A stretch of 64,000 nt of DNA from Bimastos eiseni (Eukaryota > Annelida > Clitellata > Crassiclitellata > Lumbricidae): assembly GCA_959347315.1 (NCBI GenBank), contig OY365810.1:18922358-18986357 (forward strand), in the 5' to 3' direction. Both the position numbers and the translations under genes were made by a program. Below the pieces are notes generated by a model. The model was given only the letters and a program-made list of their open reading frames with translations, made no database searches and was not told where the DNA came from. Numbering within the stretch: the stretch's first letter is position 1; each line of letters starts with the position of its first letter. Below are positions 1 to 12,300 of this stretch, piece by piece.

Positions 1-577
1 ATGCTACTTTGTTAAATAAAGCAGCATGGCTAAAAGTTGCAAATTCCTTAAATGTTAAGAAATTTGCATCCTCCAGAAAATTAGTTGATGGAAATCTCTG
101 CAGCAAATTGTCATACAGAGATTGGACAAAACTGTTACTTTAAACTTTTCCTCATCATCAGGTGCCTCAAAATGTTCACACTTTCATAGTGTCTTGCATT
201 ATTGAAACTAGCCAAAAATGTCCCTAATGTTCTTCCATTTTCCTGCTTTAATACAAGAAGCTAAAACTTTATGTCATCAATGACATGAAGCACTAGCAAC
301 AGTTGCAACGTTGCTCTGCAAATACAATGACAATTGTTCAAGGCATCTCAAAAGCATCATTAAGCATGCACATTTCACTCAAAAACTATGAGAGAGACAC
401 AGGATTCCAATAATGAATAAAATATGTAAGTATCATAAGCACAAAATTGCCTTTTACTGATTCGATCTGTATTCGACTTACAGCATTAGAAGAAACAGAA
501 GTATATTAAAGAACTATGATTATGCCTCGCTCTATAAACTGGTTTTATGCTCTCTGCCATAAAACATCAGTAGGTAA
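1..577. other. AT-rich sequence, nothing recognised
   Basis: I see no coding frame, terminal repeat or match to other parts of the window. Confidence 0.4.
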
Positions 578-976
578 TTATTAAATTTTAAAGGTCATTG
601 GACTGATTCTTTAGGAAATGACAAAGAGCTGAAGGGGGGTCAACAGCTGACCCTCATTTTTCATCATATTTTAGGTTGCGTATTTGAAGAGGTTAGGACA
701 GGAACTCCCCCAACCCCTCCCATACTCCTGACGACTAAAACACTGCTTATAGGCCTATTACACGAAGATTCACACTACTCCAATCTAACATGGGACTCCA
801 ACTATCCTACCAGACTAATTAGATCAGCCTATAATAATATTATGTCTTCCAAAAATGTCTATCTGTCTGCATCATTGCCTGCTCCTCTCATGCCTTTCAT
901 CGCTCGTCGGAAAGCCTATTTATTCAACCATGTGTACCCAAGACTGGAACAATTAGGCCTACTGCTCAACAACTAA
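578..976 (+). other. unassigned 132-codon open frame, possible terminal exon
   Basis: This frame stays open from 578 to the TAA at 974-976, long for DNA this AT-rich. A pyrimidine-flanked AG near 674 could be an acceptor. The second half looks protein-like (NYPTRLIRSAYNNIMSSKNV, LPAPLMPFIARRKAYLFNHV). I do not recognise the family. It could be the last exon of a plus-strand gene or part of an uncharacterised mobile element. Confidence 0.3.
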
Positions 977-1529
977 AGGAATTTATGTATTAATTCAAGT
1001 GCATCACTCCAGATTTTTGAGAACTGTTTTGTACCAATATCCAGCAGTAGCATATATATAAGCCCCTCTAGGCTACTGTCTACAGCTGAACAAATAACTC
1101 GCATGTTCTCAGTTAGGCTTAATGTGCCTGTCCATTTGCAATTTTGCATGGAATAAAATTCTATGTTTTTCAAATAGTTTGTAGGCCTGATTTAAAAAAT
1201 GTAAAAATCACCTATTAATAATTTCACTTGAATGACAAGTGTGCACTGATCGTATCCTATTTAAGTAGTTAAGTTTACAGTTTTCAATCTGAATTGTCTT
1301 GTTTATTGTAGGCCTGTTCCAAGAAATAGGTAGCCAGACTATCTGGACCTGGACCGTCAGTCTCATTTGCCCCTAGGCCCCACCAACATATAACGTACGC
1401 AAGGAGGGGAGGGGTTCCGAATTTCAGCGAGTTTGCATACGGGTGCGCATGGCGGACAAATGTTTTACGAAAAAGATGATCCCTTTCCTTTACTTATTTA
1501 CTTAACAGGTCCCTCCCTCACAGAAACGG

Positions 1530-2690
1530 GTCCTTGCCTCTCATTCAACCAAAAAACCTAACTTCAACACCAACCTTTGCATTAACTATCGGCCAATCTC
1601 AAATTTATCCTTCGTTACTAAGACTCTTAAATGACTTGTGTCTCTTCAGTTTCTCCCTATCTTGAGCAATCTGGACTCCTTCCTATTCCCAATAACCAGT
1701 CTGGTTTAGGTTCACCATTCCACAGAGACTTTTAAAACATAATTTATCTGGTTTAGTACTCCTTTATCTGCTTTCTGAGATCTACTCTGCTGTTGACAGG
1801 TCTGGAGTCACTCTACAGGCTCTCTATTATCTCTCAGCAGCGTTTGACATGGTTTATGATGATATTCTTCTCCAGCATCTAGAGACTTCTTATGGTCTAA
1901 AAGGCCTCCCCTTTGTTGCTTCCGTTTACATCTTTCTGAATGATCCAAATGATTGTTACTGGTGAATCCAGAACCCATCGGGTTCATGTTAAACTGGGTG
2001 TTCCATAAGGCTCTGTTCTTGTTCCTCTCTTGTTTATCCTATATACAGCTGAAATTTCCTCTCTGTTCCCGATCTGTGGTGCTGCTTGTCATCTATTTGC
2101 TGATGATGTACAGGCATTTGTTCATGGTCCCACATAATCCCAGTTGCTATTAATCTCTATCTAATCTTCTTCACTCCTGGATGTAATCTAAACGCCTCTC
2201 CATCAACGCTTCTAAAACTCAATTTATCTGATTTGGTACTCAGCAATGTCAGAAGCTTGATTTCGCTCTATTCTCTGAAAAGTTTTCGTTTTTCTCTTTA
2301 TCATCAAGTGTTTGTGATCTTGGTGTTATCCTTGATAGTTCTCTTACATTTGTCGAACACATCTCTTATCTCACACGTTCATCATATTTTCATCTAAGGC
2401 GTCTCCGGGTCATTCGTCGTTCTGCATCCTCCTCCACCTTTACTACTTTAATTCATTCTTTTATATACTCTCAAATCGACTACTGCAATTTCCTTCTCAT
2501 TGGTCTTCCAAAGGTTCGTCTCTCCTCTTCAGTCAGTACTTAAGACTGCTGGACTGATAGCTCGCTTTCCTCGTTTCTCTTGCATGCTGCCTTTATGTTT
2601 GATGAACTTCATTGGCTCTCTCTCCATGCTCGCATATAATTTTAAATTCTTATTTTAATCTTCAAGGCTCAGCGGGATCTTACAGTGTTG
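1530..2690 (+). pseudogene. decayed CR1/L2-type LINE reverse transcriptase
   Basis: Translating across frames gives the reverse transcriptase landmarks in order: NYRPISNLSFVTKTL near 1590, SAAFDMVYDDILLQHLE near 1835, GVP-stop-GSVLVPLLFILYTAE near 2000, and FADDVQAFVHG (the YADD-box equivalent) near 2095. C-terminal debris follows to about 2690. Several stops and frameshifts make it dead. The endonuclease half is missing, so the copy is 5'-truncated, as is usual for LINEs. It belongs to the Jockey superfamily. Confidence 0.85.
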
Positions 2691-2750
2691 TTATATAGGT
2701 ATTACAGACGTAGGTTATTAGCATACAGTATTTTCGTTCTGCTTAATGAC

Positions 2751-3515
2751 CAGGGATGCGGTCTCGAGACCGCGGTCTTGGTCTCGAGACTGGAAAACTG
2801 CGGTCTTGGTCTCGAAGGCTTCGGTCTTGGTCTTGAAGGTCTTGGTCTCGGATGCGTTACAGGAACGGCCTTGGGATTGGTCTTCGTCTTAGGTTAGCGT
2901 TCTTGGTCAATTGCCATATCAGAGCAATTTCTTTCATATTTGTCGGTTATTTTCGATAAGAGACACCAGTGTTTAGACCATCTATATATGCATGCATGTT
3001 ACTGTGGGCAAAAAATGCATTTGCAATGGAACCAGCCATTTCAAAATTTGCTTTCACAAATTTCAAGGTTCTGGGACAATCTAATAATTATGTGGTCAGC
3101 CTCGCTTAGTCACTATTAACCAACAATTCCGAGTACAAGTAGGCTTACATCATTCAAACGAAACGTTCATCTACTTGTCTTAAAGTATCTAGTATTTAAA
3201 TCGTATACTGTAAGTAATTTATCGCGTGATATTCTCCGGCCAAAGCCAAGGGCTGAACCCACAAAAGTTCAGACTGGCCGGTAAAACTGTTTTTGGACCA
3301 TTATTAAGATTAGTAATCTTCGACAAAAAATTAATGTTTTAATCGTGGTATTCCATTTCAGCGTCTTAAAAAATTGAATTGTTTATTAAAAAGAGCATCG
3401 GTCTTGGTCTTGGACCCTCGGTCTTGGACCATCCTGTCTTGGTCTTGGACCACCCGGTCTTGGTCTTGGACCTCTCGGTTTTGGTCTCGAGGTTTTGGTC
3501 TCGTGCCCAACACTG
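2751..3515. mobile_element. non-autonomous hAT element with subterminal minisatellites
   Basis: 765 bp bounded by an exact 8-bp target-site duplication TTAATGAC (2743-2750 and 3516-3523). The ends are CAGGGATGCGG and, reverse-complemented, CAGTGTTGGGC, which fits the short CAG.G hAT terminus. Inside each end is a run of GGTCTTGGTCTCGAG-like units (about 2760-2850 and 3400-3505), including the palindrome GGTCTCGAGACC. The two runs face the same direction rather than inverted. There is no transposase frame. The subterminal runs may be transposase-binding sites (inference). Confidence 0.85.
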
Positions 3516-3539
3516 TTAATGACAGCACCACCCACTCTA

Positions 3540-4085
3540 TATGCTATAGTGAATCAGCGACTGAAGTCTCAACTTCTTCTATCTCCACGCTAAGCAGATC
3601 AACGTTCTTTGGCTCAGGATTTTTATAAACACTGAGAAACAAAATGCTCCACAAGTTCTCAATAGGAGAGAGGACCAGAGAGTTGGGCGGCCAATCTTAG
3701 GCTTCATGTGTGACGAGAGATTGTTGTCTATCCATTACCTCGTTACAGCTGATGTATGACAGCGTGCACTATTCTCCTGAAATACTCCCAAGATCATCAT
3801 CACCAAATAAATTTCGTTGCACAACACCGCCATTGTCCGATTGTTTCTCGGACACTGGCTTCTCAATTTACTCGAGAATGTAATGTAGCACTGTGATGTA
3901 GCACAGTTTGGTACCATTTGGCACAAAGTGAAGGCTAATGAGACCTCAGACGACATCCCACCACAAACCAACACTGACAAACTAAACTTCATATGTGGAC
4001 CAGCCGGAACGTTATCTTACTGTGAGCCCCAGAGCATTTGGTACATGAAACACCTTGAATGGGCTCTCATTGGTAAGCATAACAT
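3540..4085 (-). pseudogene. Tc1-type transposase relic
   Basis: The minus strand read across frames gives the DDE transposase landmarks in order: LTNESPFKVF near 4060, VLVCGGMSSEV near 3955, LHFVPNGTKLCY near 3920, FQENSARCHTSAVT near 3765 (equivalent to QQDNAPCH), and DWPPNSLVLSPIENLWSIL near 3700-3635 (equivalent to DWPxQSPDLNPIENLW). Frameshifts and stops make it inactive, and terminal repeats were not found. The hAT element at 2751-3515 landed immediately beside its C-terminal end. Confidence 0.82.
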
Positions 4086-4724
4086 TAGACCAGTCTACCA
4101 CAATCCAATGTCAATGATCCTATATTTACTCAATATTATTAAACGGTGTGAATAATGGTGACATTATATCCAGGCGCTAAACAGAAATGCACCTTGAGCG
4201 CAGCGGTGTACACTGTCACATCATTTATCGCACATTTGACTTAAGATGTTTTAGGGGTATATTATATTTGAGTACTGTATAAGCCTGAAAAATATTTAAG
4301 AGATCCAAATCATTTTGACCGATATATTTAAGTTTGAAAACGGTGAACGAACTTATGTCACCCTATAATATTGCTTCAATTAAATTAACACGTGAAGGCT
4401 AGGGCTACACGTGTCTTTGGAAAATGTGGCGATGTTGAACTAGTACGAATGGCAAACAGCTGTTGCAAAATCTTGAAGGCAGCTAAATAGAACATCTTTA
4501 TTAGACTTACTTGCAAGAAACATATAATTCCGGAAATTTATATAGCGCCTCTTCAAGAAGTCTACTCAGAAGTGCACTCAGTCCAAAAACAGATTCGAAC
4601 AAATTGACGGAGAGCAAGTAACATCAGGCCCCGCTGAGCAGCTCTAGACATTTGGCGGCCCAAAGCAAAACTACATTTTGGCAGTATCAATATGAATTAA
4701 CTACCACCGTCAATCAACACAGAA

Positions 4725-4860
4725 ATAATCAATGGTTACCTATTCACTCCATCCTCAGTCGCACAATCGAGAGATCCCATGTCGACATGTGTTTCACCAG
4801 TATATTCTTATCACAGGGTTTTCGTTAACTGATTTATTTATAATGTTGTTAGGATTAATA
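4725..4860 (+). repeat. LINE polyprotein C-terminal fragment (copy of 10610-10730)
   Basis: About 95 bp is nearly identical to the reverse complement of 10632-10730. Read on this strand it encodes YSLHPQSHNREIPCRHVFHQ and onward to ILITGFSL. The same type of tail (HSLRPHPHDCEIP...FLMRMLY) occurs at 13440-13730 minus, so all three are 3' pieces of one retroelement protein family. Confidence 0.6.
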
Positions 4861-5126
4861 AGAATTGAAACCTAAGGCAAAATTGTTTCAATTTATAATA
4901 TTAATTTTTTTAAATTGGTAGCCCCTAAAAATTGGCAGCTGCCTAGTTTGCAAACCTATCAGACGAACTAGCCCTGAGCAACATATTCTGGGGCAGTAAG
5001 AGTAGTGCAAGCGGGTATCCATTCCAAGCAGAGGGGACAATGTGGTCAACAGTTAGTAAAGGAAGAGGTTTAAGAACATTAGAATCCAGAACCCTAGGGA
5101 CCTCTGTGCCATTTCCAAAACAATGG

Positions 5127-5390
5127 TCTCTTGAGACAGAGAGAACCACAAAATTGTAAATCCAGAATTATAACTATTAATTTGCAATAAAGATAAATTG
5201 CCATTTATTAGTGTGATTTAGTTGCTACAAGAGGGTCCCTATTTAGTGGGATTCGCATCCCTTCTGGGGCTCCCATTGTAGCCAATATAAATTTGCTTGT
5301 GCATATTGTGAGATGTACTCTATTTTTGTTGTTGGTTACAATAAAACACTTTGAATGATTTGATTTGATGCTGCAAGCGAGAGTCCGTTC
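5127..5390. repeat. dispersed repeat pieces
   Basis: Bases 5127-5180 match 6868-6925 in inverted orientation (shared core ttctggatttaca and gtggttctctctgtct). Bases 5355-5390 (gatgctgcaagcgagagtcc) recur at 7455-7480. The pair is consistent with two scattered copies of one unclassified repeat. Confidence 0.45.
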
Positions 5391-5399
5391 ATTCTAAGG

Positions 5400-6480
5400 G
5401 CCTGGGAGCAGTTTCCAGGATAATAGAGCCTTGTTCAATTGGATAACATACCCCTTCTATGAGAATGGATGTCATCTATCTTGTATGCAAATGACACACA
5501 ACTCTACATATCCTTCTCCCCAACCTTTTTCTTCACCTCCATTGCACAATGTGGTAAACTTAGTCTTCGAATGGATGTCATCTAATCTGCTCTGCCTCAA
5601 CCCTTCGAAAACAGAATTTATCCTCACTGGCAGGCCTCCCTGACCAAGTCAATAAAATCCTTGACCCTTTAATTCAATTACCCACTAACTCTTCATCTCT
5701 TCCTTTCACCTCAGGTGCCCCAGTCCGCAACCTTGGCGTCACCCTTGATCTCCATCTCTCTTTCTCCAACCACCTTTCAAACCTCTCGCGCTCTTGTTTC
5801 ATGCACATTTGTGACCTCTGCCGCATATATGACCAACTTCAAAACTGCCACCTTTATTGTCCACTCCAGGCTCGATTACTGCAACTGCAAGTTCCTCAAC
5901 CCTGAAGCCACGCAACTCAAATATCTACAACTCATCCAAAAACTCATTAACCAGAGACGTCACCAAAACACCCAAGCATCATCACATCACTCCAATCCTC
6001 AAATCACTCCACTGGCTAAAAATCCCAGAGCGCATCCATTTCAAAGTTCTATCACTAAATTGCAACTTCATACAATACTACTAGCCCAAATATCTTCACC
6101 ATTAAGCCAATCCGCTCTACCCGATCATCCTCATGTCTCACCCTTACTCGACCTACGGTTACTTCTCATCTCAAGTTCTCCAACCAAGCCATATCCAACG
6201 CCACACCGCGTCTCTGGAACGATCTGCCTCCTGAATTCTGCAAATTTTCAGTTCCTCCACCATCACTGCTTGTCACCCAACATCATCTGTCCCAAGCTCC
6301 CCTATCCATCACCGCTTGGGCTTTTCATTCTAAGCTTAAGTCTCATCTTTTCAAGAACTCTTATCCAGACTTCCAACTGTCAATCCTGGACCAAAACGTG
6401 ACCACCCTTAACAGCCACTCTGCCTCTGCTGACCCTCTGGAAACCGGACACTGACCTCCCATGGACTATCCTTTGGACAA
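5400..6480 (+). pseudogene. 3' part of a CR1/L2-type LINE
   Basis: It starts at the YADD box in decayed form (YANDTQLYISFSPTF near 5480), continues through the RT thumb (WMSSNLLCLNPSKTEFIL near 5570, then VRNLGVTLDLHLSFSNHL near 5730), and ends with the typical LINE C-terminus (HITPILKSLHWLKIPERI near 6000, NATPRLWNDLPPEF near 6195, FHSKLKSHLFKNSYPD near 6330). Two or more frameshifts break it. The fold-rich sequence at 6480-6580 is probably its 3' UTR. Confidence 0.85.
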
Positions 6481-6589
6481 CCTCTGATTTGATGCAGCGC
6501 TCATTAATACGCTGGTGCCGTTCACTTGGATTTGAAGTGGTGCTTTATAAGTTTGGAGATTACAATTGAAGGCAGCACAATAGCACTTT

Positions 6590-6800
6590 ACAACCATAGT
6601 CATCTGCTGTTGCATTGACTACTGTAATTCACTATTTGCTGGTCTTCCCAATGTGCGCTTATCCTTCATGAAGTCGGGTATGAACTTGGCAGCGAGGCTC
6701 AATGAAGTCTACTCATTGCGCATCTCTTTCTCTACTTCCACCTTTACATGACTGATGTCCTACGGGACCTACACTGGCCTCTCGGACTATAGTTGTAAAG
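6590..6800 (+). pseudogene. short LINE reverse transcriptase C-terminal fragment
   Basis: With frameshifts it reads as the familiar LINE tail: a degraded DYCNSLFAGLPNVRLSF near 6615, then TDVLRDLHWPL near 6745. It lies directly downstream of another LINE 3' end and is in the same orientation. Confidence 0.6.
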
Positions 6801-6942
6801 ATAGAAGAGGAAATAGATGGTTCTAACCGAATTAAGAATAACAAAGCGACGAATTAAACGTCACAGTTGAGTTATAATTCTGGATTTACATTGTTGTGGT
6901 TCTCTCTGTCTAAAGTTATCGAAAGCAATCCGGCCAATAACC

Positions 6943-7287
6943 CCATAAGGCTGTCAAAAAATGCTAAAATCACGATCCGGGTACCTGTCGATCCGCATGG
7001 TCGGTTATCCGGGTACCCGACTGCGACTATTTTTGTCTAGTCGACTTTTAGTCTACCCAACTATTTTGTTAGAAAATGTAAGGAATTGCACATTTTTATG
7101 GAATGTCGGGCACCCGAGAATCGATTTCATTGTCTGGGCAGTCAGCCAATATGACCAACGGTATATTTCTGGCATATGTTTGGGTAAAATCGCACATTTT
7201 TACCAAATTTTGGGTACCTGAAAACCAATTTAATTATCCGGGTAGTCATCCTCGAGCTGGTACCCGGGTACCCATTGACAGCCTTCG
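6943..7287. mobile_element. hAT-like MITE, AAGGCTGTCAA family, copy 1
   Basis: Inverted ends AAGGCTGTCAA and TTGACAGCCTT enclose modules built on GGGTACCCG. A perfect 8-bp repeat CAATAACC lies outside (6935-6942 and 7288-7295), with two or three extra bases between it and each inverted end. Related copies are at 18774-19166 and 25290-25476. No coding capacity. Confidence 0.75.
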
Positions 7288-7295
7288 CAATAACC

Positions 7296-9260
7296 TCTGG
7301 CCATAAACCCCTTATGAAAATAACCCCCTAGGCAGTGCCACAGCTGCCTCTGTGGCGCCCTGGAGCGAACTTTGCTCAAACACCCTCCCACTGAACAAGG
7401 TCCATTCTCAGTGCCTCATGCATGCTTTGTGTTTATGGTGAATTTCGTTCACATTTGAATTGGATGCTGCAAGTGAGAGTCCGTTCGCTTGTGTTTAAAA
7501 TAGTGTTGTAGTTAAAAAAGAATTTTTTTGTTTTTAACTGTTCAGTAAAAATCTGCTCTTTTCTTACAAAATTAAACCACAAAACAATCACAGTATAAGA
7601 AACAAACGTTCGTTAGCATTGAAACCACCATTGCATGATGTTTACTATTCTGCACACATTTCGCACCTACTCGAAAGTCAGTGCAAAATGAGCTCAACTC
7701 TTCTGCACTAGTTTTCTCAACAAACAGAAGAAGTATAGAAATGTTCAAAAATTTTCTACTCAACAAACAGAAAAGTGTTGAAAATGTGTTCATTTCAACG
7801 AACACAGCCTTGTACTGCATTTATATGCAGCCAAGCAACTGATCTGAATATGAGTAATGTCCTATTTAGACTAAATTTGAGCAAGACATATTTACGCTAT
7901 GCGGAATGAGTGTAATCATGTCAACCAGTTATTTTTAGCTCTCACTTAATGGCTTAATTTTAATAACATGAAAGCATGTGTGCATGCCGATATTAAAGGT
8001 TGTTTGTTTAGATGTACAGGCTGGACGGAGGCTGCTATTAACTGATGCATGATAAATACCGCGAATCTATCACACGTTCATCAGACATGTACAAACTACG
8101 ATGCTAAGGCTTGTGAATCTAACCATCCACCGAAATTATAAGAAAAAATAATCGGCCCAGGTGGCGCTCCTCAGCCCTTGGCGCCCTGGAGCAATTGCTC
8201 CACTTGTCTCTTCTGCTCTATACACTATGCTGCTAGTGTTACTTATACCAGGCAGGCAAGCAGACAGGCAGGCAGCAGGCAGGCATTCTGAATTTCCAGT
8301 CAGTCCTAAACGTTTTTACCAGTCTGTTGCCATCGCCCTGTTGCAATTTAATTAGTCCTATTTCCTATTATGCTTATTCTATCTTATCATGGCTCTAAAG
8401 TCTAAACCAACGGCCTTTTATAGGCCTATCTATAAGCCCATGCTGATCTTTTTCTCTATAGGCCTATATAGATTGAACCAAATCTCATCTTAATGTGCTT
8501 TCCTCACCAAATATATTTTTAGCTTGAGAAGCTTATTCTTACGACCAAAAGCACACACAATTAGATCATGAGTGCTGTAGAAATCCAGAGATTACGATTG
8601 GCTTGTATATTATGGATGGTTTACATTTTGAAGACTATTTGGAAAAAATTTAATGTTTCTCTTCTCTCTATGATTAGGCCATGAATGGCAATTTGCACAG
8701 GGGGGGGGTAATTTTCCTAGGGGGTTTACAGGCCAAGCGGGTTATTGGCCATGGGGTTTTTAACCTAGAACTGCAGCCTTTGGCGTTGTTCAGATTAAGT
8801 GACTCCTTGTTCAATCCCGAGCATCACAGCTTGGTCTCTGTCAAGGCAGGTAAATTGGTGATTAATATACCTCAAATTGTTGCAGCCATTTGGTAACACA
8901 CTGTCGCATTTATTAAGCGTTGATTACTTCCCTATCATCTCAATGGACAGTAATATAAAGAAAGTCATTAGATAATCCATGCCTTCATAACATCCTGCAG
9001 TTTGACTGCATATGATTAGGCAGTATTAGTCTCTTAGCCATTTGGAATTGTCTGCAAGCTTTGTGTGCCCTAGTTTGCGGATTTATAAAATTTATGTCTT
9101 AAACAAGTAACATTATTTTGACTAGAATAAAGAGTGGCACTAGATAAATTTCCTTAATAAATAAATACACAAATAAAATAATGATGACTTTAACAATTTG
9201 TTGTTTACATTGCTGTTCCATTACAACTCTTAAGCCTTACAGTTTTGTACATTTACAATG
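7296..9260. other. region 3' of NOP9 without recognised genes
   Basis: It holds scattered ataacccc-type repeats (7296-7330, related to 8700-8765), a CAGG-rich microsatellite (8248-8288) and otherwise unassigned AT-rich sequence. No convincing coding frame. Confidence 0.4.
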
Positions 9261-9283
9261 ATCACTCACGAACACACAAAACC

Positions 9284-9289
9284 TTTATT
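9284..9289 (-). promoter_or_regulatory. polyadenylation signal AATAAA of NOP9
   Basis: AATAAA on the minus strand, about 56 nt after the NOP9 stop codon, followed by a GT-rich stretch (ggttttgtgtgttcgtgag). This predicts a very short 3' UTR ending near 9265. Confidence 0.55.
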
Positions 9290-9344
9290 AGTATGGTTGT
9301 TATTTTAAACTAAATAGCCTACCAAAACCATAACTTCCTACAAT

Positions 9345-9388
9345 TTACTTTAACTTTGTCATTTTCTTGGGTTTCTCAGCTTCTGAAT
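9345..9388 (-). CDS. NOP9: NOP9 terminal coding exon
   Basis: 44 bp including TAA at 9347-9345. The acceptor is gtttgtattttttag. The first two bases AT complete the G left by the previous exon (Asp), then SEAEKPKKMTKLK and stop. The Lys-rich ending, the exact phase match and the polyadenylation signal just downstream support it. It is very short, so it is the least certain exon after 62209-62295. Confidence 0.7.
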
Positions 9389-12300
9389 CTAAAAAATACA
9401 AACAACTGGTTGCGTAAATGTACAAGCTGATCTACAAACGACACAGATTCAACAGAGACAGAGCAGTTACATCAATTGGGCTAACTTATTTATCATTTTA
9501 TAACATCTTACTAGTGACCATTCCCTTGTAGAAATAACCCTCAACATTTGACCTAGCAGAGTACAGTGACACAAGGTCAACTTTTGTCACCATTTTCACC
9601 CCATTCCCATTGGTCAATTCCCATTCTCAACCCATCCCATCAGTTCTGTCCTGATCACACTATATACCCACTTCAGGGCCATTTCGTCTGTCCCGATTGC
9701 CACCATGTCCAGTTAGGTGTTTCCTGCTTCCATTTTCCATCCCAATGAAGCAAATGAAGAAGATAACATGCTCCTGCACATTAAACAATTACCTTAAAAT
9801 CGTAAGTTTTTAAGCAACATATTCTTCATCATCGTATCGCTCCTAGTACAGAATACTTAAGTTGACAAGATGTAAAATATTCATGGACTTCAATTATATA
9901 TAGCGTGATGACTAGGGTGCATCCAATGCCCTCATGTGATAGAAATGGCTTGTCCCAAGTCCAAAAACGTTCTACTTGTTCTCACTAGTAACCCTGCCAA
10001 CTTTTTTCCAAATCTGATTTAGTTTAGGGGATCCACCTCAAATCAGAACTTTTGGTATATACAACAAACAATGCTGTTGTGTATCAATTCTATGGCTTTT
10101 GTGGGCTTTTTGACACTGAGTGTCAGTTTAAGATGTTGTGAGCTACCTAAAATATTGTTTATACGTTAGTTATTCTCTGCTTGTTTACAGCTTAAGCATG
10201 AATAACCATTTTGATAAATTTTCAGTTTATGGTCATGGAAATGATATAACCTTTAAGCATTATATTGCTCCACTGTTATGTGAAATTGGTTTACTTCATA
10301 ATATGAATATTGATGTTCATAACAAACGAATTATAAAAACAACATAACCCCCAGCAATAATTAATGATAGTACAGATTTACAAATAACACCGACTTCATC
10401 TGCTAATAATGACAAAAAGAAGTTAGTGACATGAAGATCACTAAAAAATTTTGGTTTGTGGGGTAAAATAACTGACGATGACCATAAAAATGAATGGATT
10501 TTATAGTCCATCTTCCCTTCAGGTGCTGCTCTGTTGAAGGTATCATCTCAAAGATGGTGCATGTGTGAATCGCACGAGATGAGGAGTCATCAAAACTAGT
10601 CTTTTCTATGAGAAAGAAAACTTTACAATGATCAGTTAACGAAAACCCTGTGATAAGAATATACTGGTGAAACACATGTCGACATGGGATTGTGCGACTG
10701 AGGACGGAGTGAATAGGTAACAATCTTTAAAGGTGGCAAAAGACAACTTAGAACATGGCAAGGATGGTGTAGCACAGAAGAGAAAAGAGAGGAATCTGCA
10801 CGACCACAGAGGTCATCAAAAGTCACCTGGTCGAAAGGCAGAAACTTGAGCCATATCAGTTTCCTTACAATTACAATGGTGCGAAAAAAAAACAATTTTT
10901 TTTGCGAATTTTCAAATGTATTAGTGTTCAAAAGTTGCATTTGGTGAATGTAAATATCTGTGCAAAATTTGGTCAAATTATTTTGAGGTTTGGAGGTGCC
11001 CCCGCTGTGTCGCCGAGATTTGATATAATAGCTGTGTTTTGTGTGTAAAATTAGGGCCAATTCGTGACTAATCGATTAGAGAGGTCGGCCCGTAACACTC
11101 AGTGTGCGCAGAGTGAGCGGGTCGACCCACATCCGAGGCGTGCAGTCACTGTGTAGGGACCTTAAGCAAATCTTTCGAGCACACTTGCTCAGCAGTACAA
11201 CTGCACATGCGTCGTCAAGGCGTGTACACTTCTGAGCAAAAGATGTTGGAAGAAGGGCAATACAAAATTTGAAGAATTTCAAATTGCTCTTGACTCATCT
11301 GACACCTGAGTCTTTATTGCCAAAAGACATCACAGATTGCATAATTGGTTATCATTACAAGAATGGCCTTGACATTCCTAGGCACTGAATGTGATGGAAT
11401 GGCAGCAAATATAGGTTCAACTGGTAGAATGATATGATTATTAGAAATGAGATTGGAAACACCTCTACAGTGGATACCATGTCAACTGTATGCCAACGAG
11501 TTACCACTCCGTCATCTAATGAAGCAGTTGAATGGACCAACTATAGGGCCAGCTGTGCGTTCAGGCCCAATTGGTTGCGCTCTGTAAAACCTTGAGCAGT
11601 GAGCACCTCTTGTTTCTAAATTTAATGTTATACCTAGCGAGATCCCAGAATTATTGACGGTTTCAGAATTAAGTTCAGAATAAAAGTATCTATACAAAAT
11701 TTAGCAGAGTATTGTCAGTGGATCATGTAAGGAGGAGCTTGCAAGTCAGTGCAATTCAGGGAAGATGGCTCCTTTACATTGCATAACAACAGCTAACAGC
11801 ATACAACGCCTTTATATTTCACCAGAACACCCATCACTATAGCTTTATCTTGCCGGTAGTCTATTAATATCAATAGCAAAAGTTAGTCAAAATTGTCATA
11901 TATTTATATAATATATAATTTGAATCTATTAAGAATCAATGCTCTTGACTCTAAGTCCATTTTGCTCACAACTCATAGGTTTAGAGGTAAGTGCATGTAA
12001 CTGAGAATATTATAGGATATTCACAACATTACCACCAATTATTGTTACGTGTCTAATTATATGCCATAGTGTGCTCTTTACCACATGAAGTGAAGGCCGT
12101 CGTTGATTCAGTCAAACAAAGGAATAGTTATTTCGGGCACACAGAAAATATTTTATTAGCAAAGACAACAAATGAACAAGGATACATCAAGCAACTGCCA
12201 TGGGATTGCATCGAATTCTGAAAGCTCCCCAACAGCAATAAAAAAATGTGTTAGGCTATATCAAATTTGAATTTCAATGTCGAAAAGTTACGTCGACTTA

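Noticed and set aside
5715..6401. 228-residue open frame as a gene
   Set aside because: It is an out-of-frame reading across a LINE C-terminus; the neighbouring frames carry the recognisable motifs.
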